A stretch of 22,247 nucleotides of DNA from the NCBI GenBank assembly GCA_002408345.1, contig DHRX01000062.1, positions 4,514 through 26,760 on the forward strand, read 5' to 3'. Of this stretch, positions 1-7,663 are shown one piece after another (within the stretch, counting starts at the first letter, position 1; each line of letters opens with the position of its first letter). The translations under genes and the position numbers were made by a program. The notes under the pieces are model-generated. The model ran no database searches and was not told where the DNA came from. It worked only from the letters and a program-made list of their open reading frames with translations. Source of the stretch: Firmicutes bacterium UBA5301 (GTDB lineage Bacteria > Bacillota > UBA5301).

Positions 1-698
1 CCTGTTCCCACGATGAACGTTTCCGAGTTAGTATTTCGGGTACCGGTATTCGGGAAATGTTACGTCGAGGGATCATGCCCCCTAAAGAAATTTGTCGTCC
101 AGAGTCCAGTCGCATCGCTATGCAAGGTATTCAACCTAAGGGTGTTGATGCCGAAAACAATTCTATCTATCCGGTGGGTAGAACGATTAAAGGTATTTTC
201 CCCTTTTATTTAACAGCGACAAGATTAGGTGGTAGATACCGCTATAAACCGTTAACCCCAGAAGAACTGACTGAGCGTGATTTAGAGGCGGCTATTACGG
301 ACGTACGCTTGAATGCAGACCGAATTTATAGTGAAACTTATGCTGAGTTTAACTATGCAGGGGATACCAATCGCAATCTACAGCCGCAGTGGGTTACCGA
401 TGCTCGGGAGCTAATGCAGCTACAACAACAAATGGTAATCCAAGATTTAGAGGAAAAAGTTGAGCAAGCTCCAACCGTTGCTTCCGATGAATTTATGTAT
501 CAGGATAAATCCGAAGCTCAGAAAGAATTAGAAGTAGCTCAAGGGATTTTAGAAGATATCCCGCTGCCTTTGCATTCGAAAGAACTACAATATCGGATCT
601 GGAACCCCTTACCGTACCGCCGTTATCAGGGTATTGATGATCCAGATCAGGAAGAATCTGATGATTCCGGCGAAGAAAAGGTGTCTAATGTCGGGTAG
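1..698 (+). CDS. sat: ATP sulfurylase (sulfate adenylyltransferase), C-terminal part, with long C-terminal extension
   Basis: The gene is cut by the window edge; the reading frame is open from base 3 and gives 231 residues. ATP sulfurylase makes adenosine 5'-phosphosulfate from ATP and sulfate in the cytoplasm, or runs in reverse in sulfur oxidisers. The first visible residues carry the family's C-terminal signature: HDERFRVSISGTGIRE followed by MLRRGIMPPKE and a RPE tripeptide (bases about 12-105). In ordinary bacterial Sat proteins the chain ends shortly after RPE and a VxxxL/MxxG-like helix. Here about 185 further residues follow (bases about 138-695). They are mostly charged and helical, with a Trp/Pro/Tyr-rich stretch (RIWNPLPYRRYQG) and an acidic tail. 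I do not recognise a domain there. The Sat identity is firm for the first 45 residues. The extension is seen directly, but its role is unknown. Confidence 0.85.
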   Translation, partial: CSHDERFRVSISGTGIREMLRRGIMPPKEICRPESSRIAMQGIQPKGVDAENNSIYPVGRTIKGIFPFYLTATRLGGRYRYKPLTPEELTERDLEAAITDVRLNADRIYSETYAEFNYAGDTNRNLQPQWVTDARELMQLQQQMVIQDLEEKVEQAPTVASDEFMYQDKSEAQKELEVAQGILEDIPLPLHSKELQYRIWNPLPYRRYQGIDDPDQEESDDSGEEKVSNVG

Positions 699-711
699 AC
701 TTAAATAAGGC

Positions 712-741
712 GTCATAACCCCCTAATACGTGGAATATATT
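712..741 (+). promoter_or_regulatory. Candidate sigma-E-like sporulation promoter for spoIIP
   Basis: GTCATAAC (712-719) and AATATATT (734-741) are separated by 14 bases. They loosely resemble the mother-cell sigma-E boxes (ATA-containing -35, CATACA-T type -10). The match at -10 is only partial. It is proposed mainly because spoIIP is a sigma-E gene in Bacillus and the position, about 30 bases before the start codon, fits. Confidence 0.28.
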
Positions 742-769
742 TGTGACGAAAAGGGGGGAGGTCTACCAG

Positions 770-1549
770 ATGGCAAGGTTCAAAGATTGGGAGACAGAAA
801 AAAGCGGACCGGGATTGTTTTTCGTACTGATTGCGCTAGTGGTAGTAGCAGTTTTGGGAGCTAGATACCTTGGGTTTTATCCGGGCAGCGGGGATGGGAT
901 TACGTTAACCCAAACTGAGCCCCCGATGGTTACGGAATTTGTGCAGCCCCTCGGTCCGGTAGTCGCTATCTATCACACCCATACTAGCCAAAATTACGCA
1001 CCAAAAACTAGTTTTGCTACCGGTCAACCTGGAGATATCGTGCAAATTGGGCAGGCTTTTGCCCAGGCTTTAGAAGTACGGGGAATAGGGACTGTACATG
1101 CGCAGTCGATTCATGACTATCCTGTTTTCCGAGTAGCCTATGAAAATGCTGCCGAAACGGTTGCAGCTACTGTTGGCGCTAACCGTTCGGTACAGATGAT
1201 CTTTGATATTCATCGCGATGGGTTACCGGTTTCGGCTAAGGCTGATAGGGTGGTAACTACAATTAACGGCTTAGAAGTAGCTAAAATTTTATTGGTAGTA
1301 GGTAAAGATAACCCAAATTATGCTCAGAACCTGGCGTTTGCCAAAGAGTTAGAAGCCCGAATGGAAGAGATGTATCCAGGGTTATGTCGTGGAATTATTA
1401 CTAAAGATGGTACCTACAATCAAACGCAACATTTGCAATCAGTCGCGGTTTATATCGGTAGTTATCCGCAAAGCACTGTGGACCAAGCTGAACGTAGCGC
1501 TCAACTGTTAGGAAACGTAGTAGCTACAATGGTTCAGGAACCTTACTAA
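770..1549 (+). CDS. spoIIP: Stage II sporulation protein P (SpoIIP), peptidoglycan amidase/endopeptidase
   Basis: SpoIIP is the membrane-anchored enzyme that, with SpoIID and SpoIIM, degrades septal peptidoglycan during engulfment of the forespore. The ATG at 770 is preferred over the in-frame GTG at 743 because GGGGGGAG (753-760) lies 9 bases before it. This gives 259 residues. An N-terminal membrane segment (about residues 15-33) is followed by a short linker and the SpoIIP domain. The domain has the metal-site motif YHTHTSQNY (His69 and His71) and a second His in FDIHRDG (His148). The protein is short beside Bacillus SpoIIP (about 400 residues); the missing part is the N-terminal linker, not the catalytic domain. 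As I recall the family, HTHxSE is more usual, so the Gln74 here is worth noting. It is followed by a strong terminator and is probably monocistronic. Confidence 0.9.
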   Translation: MARFKDWETEKSGPGLFFVLIALVVVAVLGARYLGFYPGSGDGITLTQTEPPMVTEFVQPLGPVVAIYHTHTSQNYAPKTSFATGQPGDIVQIGQAFAQALEVRGIGTVHAQSIHDYPVFRVAYENAAETVAATVGANRSVQMIFDIHRDGLPVSAKADRVVTTINGLEVAKILLVVGKDNPNYAQNLAFAKELEARMEEMYPGLCRGIITKDGTYNQTQHLQSVAVYIGSYPQSTVDQAERSAQLLGNVVATMVQEPY

Positions 1550-1576
1550 GGTCTTATGTTGGAGTACTAAGTTATT

Positions 1577-1616
1577 AAAAATACTTGTTCTCTTCGGGGA
1601 GCAAGTATTTTTTTTA
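1577..1616 (+). terminator. Rho-independent terminator after spoIIP
   Basis: A near-perfect 16-bp stem (1577-1592 with 1597-1612; three G-U pairs) is closed by a UUCG tetraloop (1593-1596) and runs directly into eight T residues. It lies 28 bases past the spoIIP stop. This is one of the clearest terminators in the window. Confidence 0.95.
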
Positions 1617-1767
1617 TTGCAGGGATTGGCCAAGCTATACAGAATGATAAACCGGACAAAGAAGGATAATAAACTGGCAACCAATATTAACTGCAAACCA
1701 TTTAGCTATAAAGTGCGTAGGATATAACGGGAGAAATAGATGTGAAGTTTTCTAGGAGTGACTGCAT

Positions 1768-3162
1768 TTGATGGTGGAAAAAATGAAAGTGCACTTAATT
1801 GGAATCGGTGGTTCCGGTATGAGTCCCATTGCTAAAGTCCTTTTGGAGCAGGGGTGGGAAGTTTCGGGATCTGATCTCCACTATACCGCTACTATAAAAA
1901 ATCTACAAGCATTAGGAGCTGTTATCCATACTGGACATAATGCCGCCAATTTAAATAGTCCAGATTTGGTGATAACCTCTACAGCTATTGGGCCTGATAA
2001 CCCTGAGTTGTTGACGGCTAAAGCACAAGGGGTTCAAATCCTCCATCGTTCCGAAATGCTGGCTATGCTACTCAACCAAAAGAAAGGGATCGCCGTAGCC
2101 GGTGCCCATGGCAAAACTACTATTACCTCTATGATCGCTGTGATTATGGAGCGTTCGGGTTTAGATCCCACAGTATTAATAGGTGGCGAACTGAGTGAAC
2201 TAGGTGGTAGTGCTCGGTCGGGTCAAAGCCCTTATTTAGTTGCTGAAGCTGACGAAAGTGATGGCTCTTTTTTACGTTACAAACCGTATGCAGCGGTAGT
2301 CTCTAATATTGAAGCCGATCATTTGGAAAACTTCAACGGTGATTTTACTAAAATTGTAGAGAATTTTGCCCAGTTCTTAGAAAATATTAAACCAGAGGGG
2401 TTAGCCGTTTTAGGTACCGACGATCCACTGGTTCGAAAAATTCAAGAACGTTGCCGGGTACCGGTAGTTAGTTATGGTTTGGAAAAAGCTGATTATACGG
2501 CTAGTTCAGTAGAAATGAGCAATGGAATAACTCGTTTTGAATTAGTTGTTAAAGGTGAATCCCGAGGGCTAATTGAACTGCGAGTTCCAGGTAGACATAA
2601 TATTTCTAATGCTTTAGCAGCTATTGCTGTGGCTGATCATTTAGGGGTAGACTTTGCGGCTATTAGTAAAGCTTTAAAAGAATTTCACGGGGCTAATCGG
2701 CGCTTTCAGTTTGTTGGTAATGTTAATGATATCTTAATAGTTGATGATTATGCTCATCATCCTACGGAGATAAAAGCCACTATCCGGGCGGCTAAGGAGG
2801 GATGGAATCGGCGAGTTATCGCTGTATTTCAGCCCCACCGCTATACTCGGACTCAATTTCTTTTTAAGGAATTTACCCAGTCATTCGGTTTAGCTGACGA
2901 GACGATAATAGCTAACATCTATTCTCCTGCACCAGATAAACCGATTCCTGGTATTACTGCAGCCGGGTTGGCTCAGGCTATTGCTGAGGAGTCAGGCCGA
3001 CGGGTCCGGCAGTTCGATGACCATGACGAGATTATTCAATATTTAGCCGGTAAGTTGCGGCCAGGTGATATGGTGATTACCATGGGGGCCGGCGATATTT
3101 GGCTCGTTGCCCAGCAGTTAGCTGAGGCACTCCGAACAGGACTCGGCAATGCCGTAGGGTAA
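1768..3162 (+). CDS. murC: UDP-N-acetylmuramate--L-alanine ligase (MurC)
   Basis: MurC joins L-alanine to UDP-MurNAc with ATP, the first peptide step of peptidoglycan precursor synthesis in the cytoplasm. All three Mur ligase domains are present. The N-terminal Rossmann-like part has HLIGIGGSGMSPIA. The ATPase core has GAHGKTT (residues 112-118), VAEADESDGSF and SNIEADHLE. The C-terminal domain has GRHNISNALAA and VDDYAHHPTEI. The length of 464 is usual. The TTG at 1768 sits 9 bases after AGGAG (1754-1758) and the adjoining ATG at 1771 sits 12 bases after it; either could start, and they differ by one residue. A weak TATAAC (1723-1728) may be its -10. It stands alone in the window, not in a mur/div cluster. 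Its last 45 bases overlap the convergent ABC ATPase gene. Confidence 0.96.
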   Translation: MMVEKMKVHLIGIGGSGMSPIAKVLLEQGWEVSGSDLHYTATIKNLQALGAVIHTGHNAANLNSPDLVITSTAIGPDNPELLTAKAQGVQILHRSEMLAMLLNQKKGIAVAGAHGKTTITSMIAVIMERSGLDPTVLIGGELSELGGSARSGQSPYLVAEADESDGSFLRYKPYAAVVSNIEADHLENFNGDFTKIVENFAQFLENIKPEGLAVLGTDDPLVRKIQERCRVPVVSYGLEKADYTASSVEMSNGITRFELVVKGESRGLIELRVPGRHNISNALAAIAVADHLGVDFAAISKALKEFHGANRRFQFVGNVNDILIVDDYAHHPTEIKATIRAAKEGWNRRVIAVFQPHRYTRTQFLFKEFTQSFGLADETIIANIYSPAPDKPIPGITAAGLAQAIAEESGRRVRQFDDHDEIIQYLAGKLRPGDMVITMGAGDIWLVAQQLAEALRTGLGNAVG

Positions 3163-3921
3163 ACAAACAGGGTTACCGCTTTCTGGGTCGGATTTGACTA
3201 TCGCCTTAACCCGGAAAACATCAGCGAGTAATTCTGCAGTTAAAATCTGTTGTGGTGATCCTTGAGCTACAATTTGGCCTTTTTTAAGGGCGATTAAACG
3301 GTGACTATAACGAGCTGCCTGGTTAATATCATGTAACACCATAACCACGGTTAAACCTAATTCTTGGTTTAACTTGGTTACTAATTCCATAATTTCAAGT
3401 TGATGACAGATATCTAAGTAAGTAGTCGGCTCGTCAAGCAACAAAATTTCGGGAGACTGAGCTAAAGCCATAGCAATCCAAGCCCTTTGACGTTCACCGC
3501 CAGAGAGGGTGCCAACTAACCGATCAGCTAATTTCATTGTTTTTGTTTCAGTTAAGGCCCAATTAATTACTTCATAATCGTGAGAACTAGAGCGTTGCCA
3601 CCATTTAAGATGAGGGGCTCGGCCACGACTTACTAGCTCTAAAACCGTTAGATCTGCAGGAGCTTGAGGTGTTTGCGGTAAGATTGCTAGTTTTTGCGCA
3701 ACCTGTTTTGTTGACAGGGTTTGAATATCTTGACCATTAAGGTAAACCACACCGTTTTTAGCTTTTAAAAATCTAGCCAAAGCTTTTAAGATAGTGGACT
3801 TACCTGAACCGTTAGGTCCGATAAAAGTAACTACCTCCTGCGGTTTAATAAATAAATTTAATTGTGGGACGATGATACTGGACTCGTAAGAAAGTGTTAA
3901 ATTTTTGGCTCCCAGAATCAA
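3118..3921 (-). CDS. ABC transporter ATP-binding protein, iron-siderophore/haem/cobalamin (FecE/BtuD) type
   Basis: This is the ATPase that powers the importer encoded just upstream on the same strand. Walker A is GPNGSGKST (residues 35-43), the Q-loop is LPQTPQ, the signature is LSGGERQRAW (139-148), Walker B is LLLDEPTTYLD (160-170) and the switch His is in VLHDIN (His197). The length of 267 is normal. The start is TTG at 3921, which shares TTGA with the permease stop. It is preceded by AAGGGGG 8 bases upstream, so the two genes are translationally coupled. The last 15 codons overlap the 3' end of murC on the other strand, and no terminator is visible between them. The substrate cannot be read from the ATPase. 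Confidence 0.94.
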   Translation of the reverse strand: MILGAKNLTLSYESSIIVPQLNLFIKPQEVVTFIGPNGSGKSTILKALARFLKAKNGVVYLNGQDIQTLSTKQVAQKLAILPQTPQAPADLTVLELVSRGRAPHLKWWQRSSSHDYEVINWALTETKTMKLADRLVGTLSGGERQRAWIAMALAQSPEILLLDEPTTYLDICHQLEIMELVTKLNQELGLTVVMVLHDINQAARYSHRLIALKKGQIVAQGSPQQILTAELLADVFRVKAIVKSDPESGNPVCLPYGIAESCSECLS

Positions 3922-4946
3922 TGTTTTTGCCCCCTTCGTAATAGATACAAGAAAAATGGTGCCCCAAATGCTGCGGTTAATACCCCTACTGGCAGCTCGA
4001 TAGGGTCCATTACCATTCTAGCACCAATATCGGCTAAGACAAGGAGTGATCCTCCTGCTAAGGCCGAAGCAGGTAAAAGAAAGCGATAATCCGATCCAGA
4101 AAGCAACCGAATTATATGGGGAACAATGAGACCAATAAACCCGATTAAACCGGCGACACTAACAGCAGCAGCGGCTAATATTGAGGCTAAAGCGATTAAC
4201 AACACCCGTATTCGTTCAACACGCATACCTAATCCAGTAGCCATCTCGTCACCTAGGAGTAAGATGTTTATTTGTCGCCCGGTAAAGAGACTGATGGTAC
4301 CTGCTACAGCAATATAAGGCCAAAGCTGGTGCCAGTGAAACCAACTCCGTCCGGCTAACCCCCCGACTAGCCATCCCATCACCGCTTGAACGTTTTCGCT
4401 GAAAACTACCAATAGCCCTGAGGTTCCAGCACTCATTAGCGAAGAAACAGCTACTCCAGCTAAGATTAAACGCATAGGAGAGACCCCGGCTTTCCAGGCT
4501 AGGCCATAGACAATAGCGGCACTAGTTAAGGCACCAATAAAAGCGGCTAATGGAACGTAAGAAGAAGGAAAATTGGGGATAATCGTTAAGGCGGCTACTG
4601 CAGCAAAACCAGCTCCAGCAGAGACGCCGATGATATGTGGATCTGCTAGGGGGTTACGCATGACCCCTTGAAGTATTGCTCCAGATAAAGCTAGTCCGGT
4701 TCCTACTAGCATCCCAACTAGTGTCCGTGGCAATCTAATGTTCCAGACGATTTGGTAATAAACGTCTTGTTCCACACTTTTGTCTAGTAAGATTTGCCAA
4801 ACTTCTTTAAAACTCATTTTAATAGGACCAATGGCAATACTGGCCGTCACTGCAGTAACGGCCAGTATCAAAGTTAGAGATAGAACAAGCCATTGACGGC
4901 GGTGTTTAATGGAACCACTAGCAATGGCGACTTCAGGTTTACTCAC
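3918..4946 (-). CDS. FecCD-family ABC transporter permease
   Basis: This integral membrane permease of the BtuC/FhuB/FecCD superfamily forms the homodimeric channel of the importer. The sequence has about ten hydrophobic segments. It also has family landmarks such as RLPRTLVGMLVGTGLALSG, GAILQGVMRNPLADPHIIG, the AGLIGFIGLIVPH cytoplasmic coupling region and a PVGVLTAAFGAPFF C-terminus. The frame is open upstream to an ATG at 4985. The GTG at 4946 is the better start because GGAGG lies 9 bases before it and it overlaps the binding-protein stop by 8 bases (GTGAGTAA), a typical coupled junction. This gives 342 residues, normal for the family. Confidence 0.93.
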   Translation of the reverse strand: MSKPEVAIASGSIKHRRQWLVLSLTLILAVTAVTASIAIGPIKMSFKEVWQILLDKSVEQDVYYQIVWNIRLPRTLVGMLVGTGLALSGAILQGVMRNPLADPHIIGVSAGAGFAAVAALTIIPNFPSSYVPLAAFIGALTSAAIVYGLAWKAGVSPMRLILAGVAVSSLMSAGTSGLLVVFSENVQAVMGWLVGGLAGRSWFHWHQLWPYIAVAGTISLFTGRQINILLLGDEMATGLGMRVERIRVLLIALASILAAAAVSVAGLIGFIGLIVPHIIRLLSGSDYRFLLPASALAGGSLLVLADIGARMVMDPIELPVGVLTAAFGAPFFLYLLRRGQKH

Positions 4947-5856
4947 CGACAAAAACCTCCGGATAAAGTGCTTGAGCCATCTCATCTAAAGCGTAAATTA
5001 CCCTTGGACCCGGGTTCATAAAAAATTGAGAATCTAATTCATAAACTTGTCCATTCTTAACGGCCGAGAGGCTAAACCAAAGCGGATTACGGTCGTAACC
5101 TTCTAATGCCGAAGAGGTATCACTTGGTCCCATAACCGGTTTAACTGCAAAGATAACATCAGGGTCAGCCTTAGCAATATACTCTAAACTTAATTTAGTA
5201 AAACCAGGGCGGTGTTCAGGACCGGCGTCACCAATATTTTCTGCACCAAGTAATTCTAAAATATCGCCAACATAGCTATTGGATTTGGCTACAGAAAAAG
5301 CTTCGCTACTACCTACTAGGACTACAGCTGTTGGTTTTGTTTCTGGTAGTTTTGCTAAAATGTTTTTGGTCCGATTTTCAATAATCTCGACTAGCTCTTC
5401 AGCCCGTTGAGTTTTTCCAGTAATTTCCCCTAAAATACGAGTCTTTTCAATGACCGCATCGTAACTATCGATATCATACAAAAGTACTGGAGCGGCTAAT
5501 TTTTCTAAGTCATTTATGTACGCACCATGTAAGTTTTCATTGCCGATAATTAGATCAGGTCTTAAAGAAATAATGCGTTCATAATTTAAACGGTAGGAAG
5601 TACCGTGGGCTGGTACTTTTAGAGCAGCATCAGGGTAGGATGCTGATGACGGACGACCAGCTGGGGTTATTCCTAAGTCAAATAGGATTTCGACTACCCA
5701 TGGTGTCAGCGCTACGATTCGTTGTGGATTATCAGGAACAGTTATTGGTCCACGGTTGGTTTCATCTAGTATTGATTTAGCGCTAACAGGTAATGCAACC
5801 AAACCAATGAGCAAAAGTAAGACCAGAACATTACTAAGCTTCTCAAATTTATGCAT
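4939..5856 (-). CDS. Periplasmic-type substrate-binding protein of the iron/haem/cobalamin (BtuF/FecB) class
   Basis: This is the extracytoplasmic binding protein for the importer encoded next to it. The ATG at 5856 is chosen because GGGGGT lies 7 bases upstream and a signal peptide follows at once (Lys-rich start, LVLLLLIGLVALPVSA). The longer frame up to 5997 would run into the divergent gene. The mature part has class III binding-protein features: an N-terminal NPQRIVALTPWVVEILFDLG lobe, SLRPDLIIG, and a long linker helix. The length of 305 is normal. No Cys lies near the predicted cleavage site, so there is no lipobox. In a one-membrane Gram-positive such proteins are usually lipoproteins, so retention at the cell surface is unexplained. 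The ligand (siderophore, haem or corrinoid) cannot be assigned. Confidence 0.9.
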   Translation of the reverse strand: MHKFEKLSNVLVLLLLIGLVALPVSAKSILDETNRGPITVPDNPQRIVALTPWVVEILFDLGITPAGRPSSASYPDAALKVPAHGTSYRLNYERIISLRPDLIIGNENLHGAYINDLEKLAAPVLLYDIDSYDAVIEKTRILGEITGKTQRAEELVEIIENRTKNILAKLPETKPTAVVLVGSSEAFSVAKSNSYVGDILELLGAENIGDAGPEHRPGFTKLSLEYIAKADPDVIFAVKPVMGPSDTSSALEGYDRNPLWFSLSAVKNGQVYELDSQFFMNPGPRVIYALDEMAQALYPEVFVGE

Positions 5857-5889
5857 TCTTTTACCCCCAAATTGATTAATGGTAACCTC

Positions 5890-5902
5890 AGAGAACTTCT
5901 CT
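5890..5902. promoter_or_regulatory. Candidate operator palindrome between divergent transcription units
   Basis: AGAGAACTTCTCT is a perfect 6+1+6 palindrome. It lies in the roughly 110-base gap between the importer operon (minus) and the helicase operon (plus), 34 bases upstream of the binding-protein start. The position suits a repressor site. No clear sigma-A promoter was found around it on either strand, and chance occurrence is possible. Confidence 0.3.
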
Positions 5903-5968
5903 TTAGGTCTGTACCTCTCCTTCCGTATTATTAACGAAAAAAAGGTGAGGATATATTCTGGTGGTTTA

Positions 5969-7663
5969 GTGAATATTCGGTTTAATAGCTCCGGCAATCA
6001 AATATTGGCGGAATTAGTTTGGGCAGAGTTTGTTTCACCCCAAGTTTTTTTATCAACCCAGCAAAGACATCAACTTTCTATGCAAACAGGCTTTGATCGT
6101 TTACTGGCTCTAGAAGCTTTACCGCATATTACTTTATACCCCCATCAACAGGAGACGGTACTTAAAGTATTACGGGACATGGGGGGGAGGGCTGTTTTAG
6201 CGGATGAAGTAGGACTAGGTAAGACTATTGAAGCTGGGGTTATTATGAAGGAGTACTTATTAAGGGCGCTGGTTAAGCGTATCCTAGTTTTGGTACCGGC
6301 TTCTTTAGTTAGTCAGTGGTTTGAGGAATTAAATTATACCCTTAAAATACCCTTTCAGGTACAGAACGGCTCCTTACCTTGGACTACTGATTTAATAATC
6401 GCATCTATTGATTATGCCAAAAGAGACCCGCACCGTAGCCAGATTTTAGCCCAGCATTATGATCTAGTTGTGGTTGATGAAGCTCATAAATTAAAAAATG
6501 CGGCCACTCAAAATTGGCGTTTTGTTAATGGCATACAGAAAAAATTTCTGTTACTATTAACCGCGACACCAATACAGAATGACTTAAAAGAACTTTATAA
6601 CATAATAACATTACTTAAACCTGGGCAGCTCAAAACTTATCGTGAGTTTAAACGTGAATTCATTAAAGATAAGCGCACACCACAAAATGTCGAAAAGCTC
6701 CATCTGCTTCTTCAGGAAGTGGTAGTACGCACAAGCCGCAGGGAGACATTACTTAATTTCCCCCGTCGGTTAGTTAAGACACTAGTTGTCGAAAGAAACA
6801 CTCAAGAAGCAGAGTTTGCAGAGCGTACCTTTAACTATCTCCGCCAAGTCTATAACCGCAAAGATGGGGCTAGTAAAAGTGTACTACCCTTAATTGTTTT
6901 AGCTCGTGAGGTCTGCAGTTCTCCGGCGGCAGCTGTGGCGACTTTGCGTAAAATTATTGCTAAAAGTGGGTCTATAACCGCTTCCGAACGAGCTGAACTT
7001 AAAGAAATAGTTGCCATAGGACAAAATATTGGGCTATCAGCTAAAGCCAAGGAATTGATCAACTTGATTACGTCTACTTCCGAAAAAGTTTTGGTATTTA
7101 CCGAATTTCTTCAAACTCAGACTTATTTAGCTCAAGAGATTACCCGAGTTGGTATAGAGGTCACAGTATTTCATGGAGGCTTAACTTTAGCGGAAAAAGA
7201 TGCTGCTATTAATGCTTTTCGCCACGAAAAACAGGTGCTTATTAGCACTGAAGCAGGAGGAGAAGGGCGTAACCTTCAGTTCTGTCATATCTTAGTGAAT
7301 TATGATCTTCCATGGAACCCGATGCGAGTAGAACAACGTATCGGTCGGATTCACAGGTTGGGTCAGACTTCAGATGTTCTAATTTGTAATTTAATAACTA
7401 GAAAAAGTATTGAAGAAGATATAGTTTATTTGCTCCAAGAGAAGTTGCGTCTATTTACAGATGTACTAGGGGGGCTGGAAAACATTATTACTAGTTCTGG
7501 CGATAGCTTTGAGAAAATAATTGCCGATGCTTTTCTTGGTTCCCGGTCAAGGTTAGAGGCTACTTGTATTTTAAAAAGGTTAGGAGATGATTTGCTCTCC
7601 CGGCGGTCCGCCTATGTCAAACTACAAAAGCATACAGATCAGATTCTGGGGGTGCGCGGGTGA
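5969..7663 (+). CDS. SNF2/RapA-like DEAD/DEAH-box ATPase (helicase superfamily 2)
   Basis: This is a nucleic-acid-dependent ATPase of the SNF2 type, probably a double-stranded DNA translocase or remodeller. With the GTG at 5969 (GGTGG just upstream) it has 564 residues. GTG 5945 and ATG 5879 are in-frame alternatives that would use up the divergent promoter region. Motifs appear in order: I ADEVGLGKT (about 78-86), II VVDEAHKLKN (DEAH 170-173), III LLLTATPIQND, IV VLVFTEFLQT, V TEAGGEGRNLQF and VI RIGRIHRLGQ. There is almost nothing besides the two RecA-like lobes: no HIRAN, nuclease or SWIM domain. It resembles small bacterial SNF2 proteins such as Bacillus YqhH. Its stop overlaps the next start by GTGA, so it works with that gene. 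The cellular role is unknown. Confidence 0.88.
   Translation: MNIRFNSSGNQILAELVWAEFVSPQVFLSTQQRHQLSMQTGFDRLLALEALPHITLYPHQQETVLKVLRDMGGRAVLADEVGLGKTIEAGVIMKEYLLRALVKRILVLVPASLVSQWFEELNYTLKIPFQVQNGSLPWTTDLIIASIDYAKRDPHRSQILAQHYDLVVVDEAHKLKNAATQNWRFVNGIQKKFLLLLTATPIQNDLKELYNIITLLKPGQLKTYREFKREFIKDKRTPQNVEKLHLLLQEVVVRTSRRETLLNFPRRLVKTLVVERNTQEAEFAERTFNYLRQVYNRKDGASKSVLPLIVLAREVCSSPAAAVATLRKIIAKSGSITASERAELKEIVAIGQNIGLSAKAKELINLITSTSEKVLVFTEFLQTQTYLAQEITRVGIEVTVFHGGLTLAEKDAAINAFRHEKQVLISTEAGGEGRNLQFCHILVNYDLPWNPMRVEQRIGRIHRLGQTSDVLICNLITRKSIEEDIVYLLQEKLRLFTDVLGGLENIITSSGDSFEKIIADAFLGSRSRLEATCILKRLGDDLLSRRSAYVKLQKHTDQILGVRG

Noticed and set aside
1508..1696. 62-codon minus-strand frame across the spoIIP end and terminator
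   Set aside because: It reads through the perfect terminator hairpin and has low-complexity hydrophobic sequence, so it is not a credible gene.
5857..5997. Longer N-terminus for the importer binding protein, or a cobalamin riboswitch before it
   Set aside because: The longer frame puts 47 residues before a proper signal peptide and overlaps the divergent gene. The gap is too short for a cobalamin riboswitch, and no B12-box-like sequence was seen.
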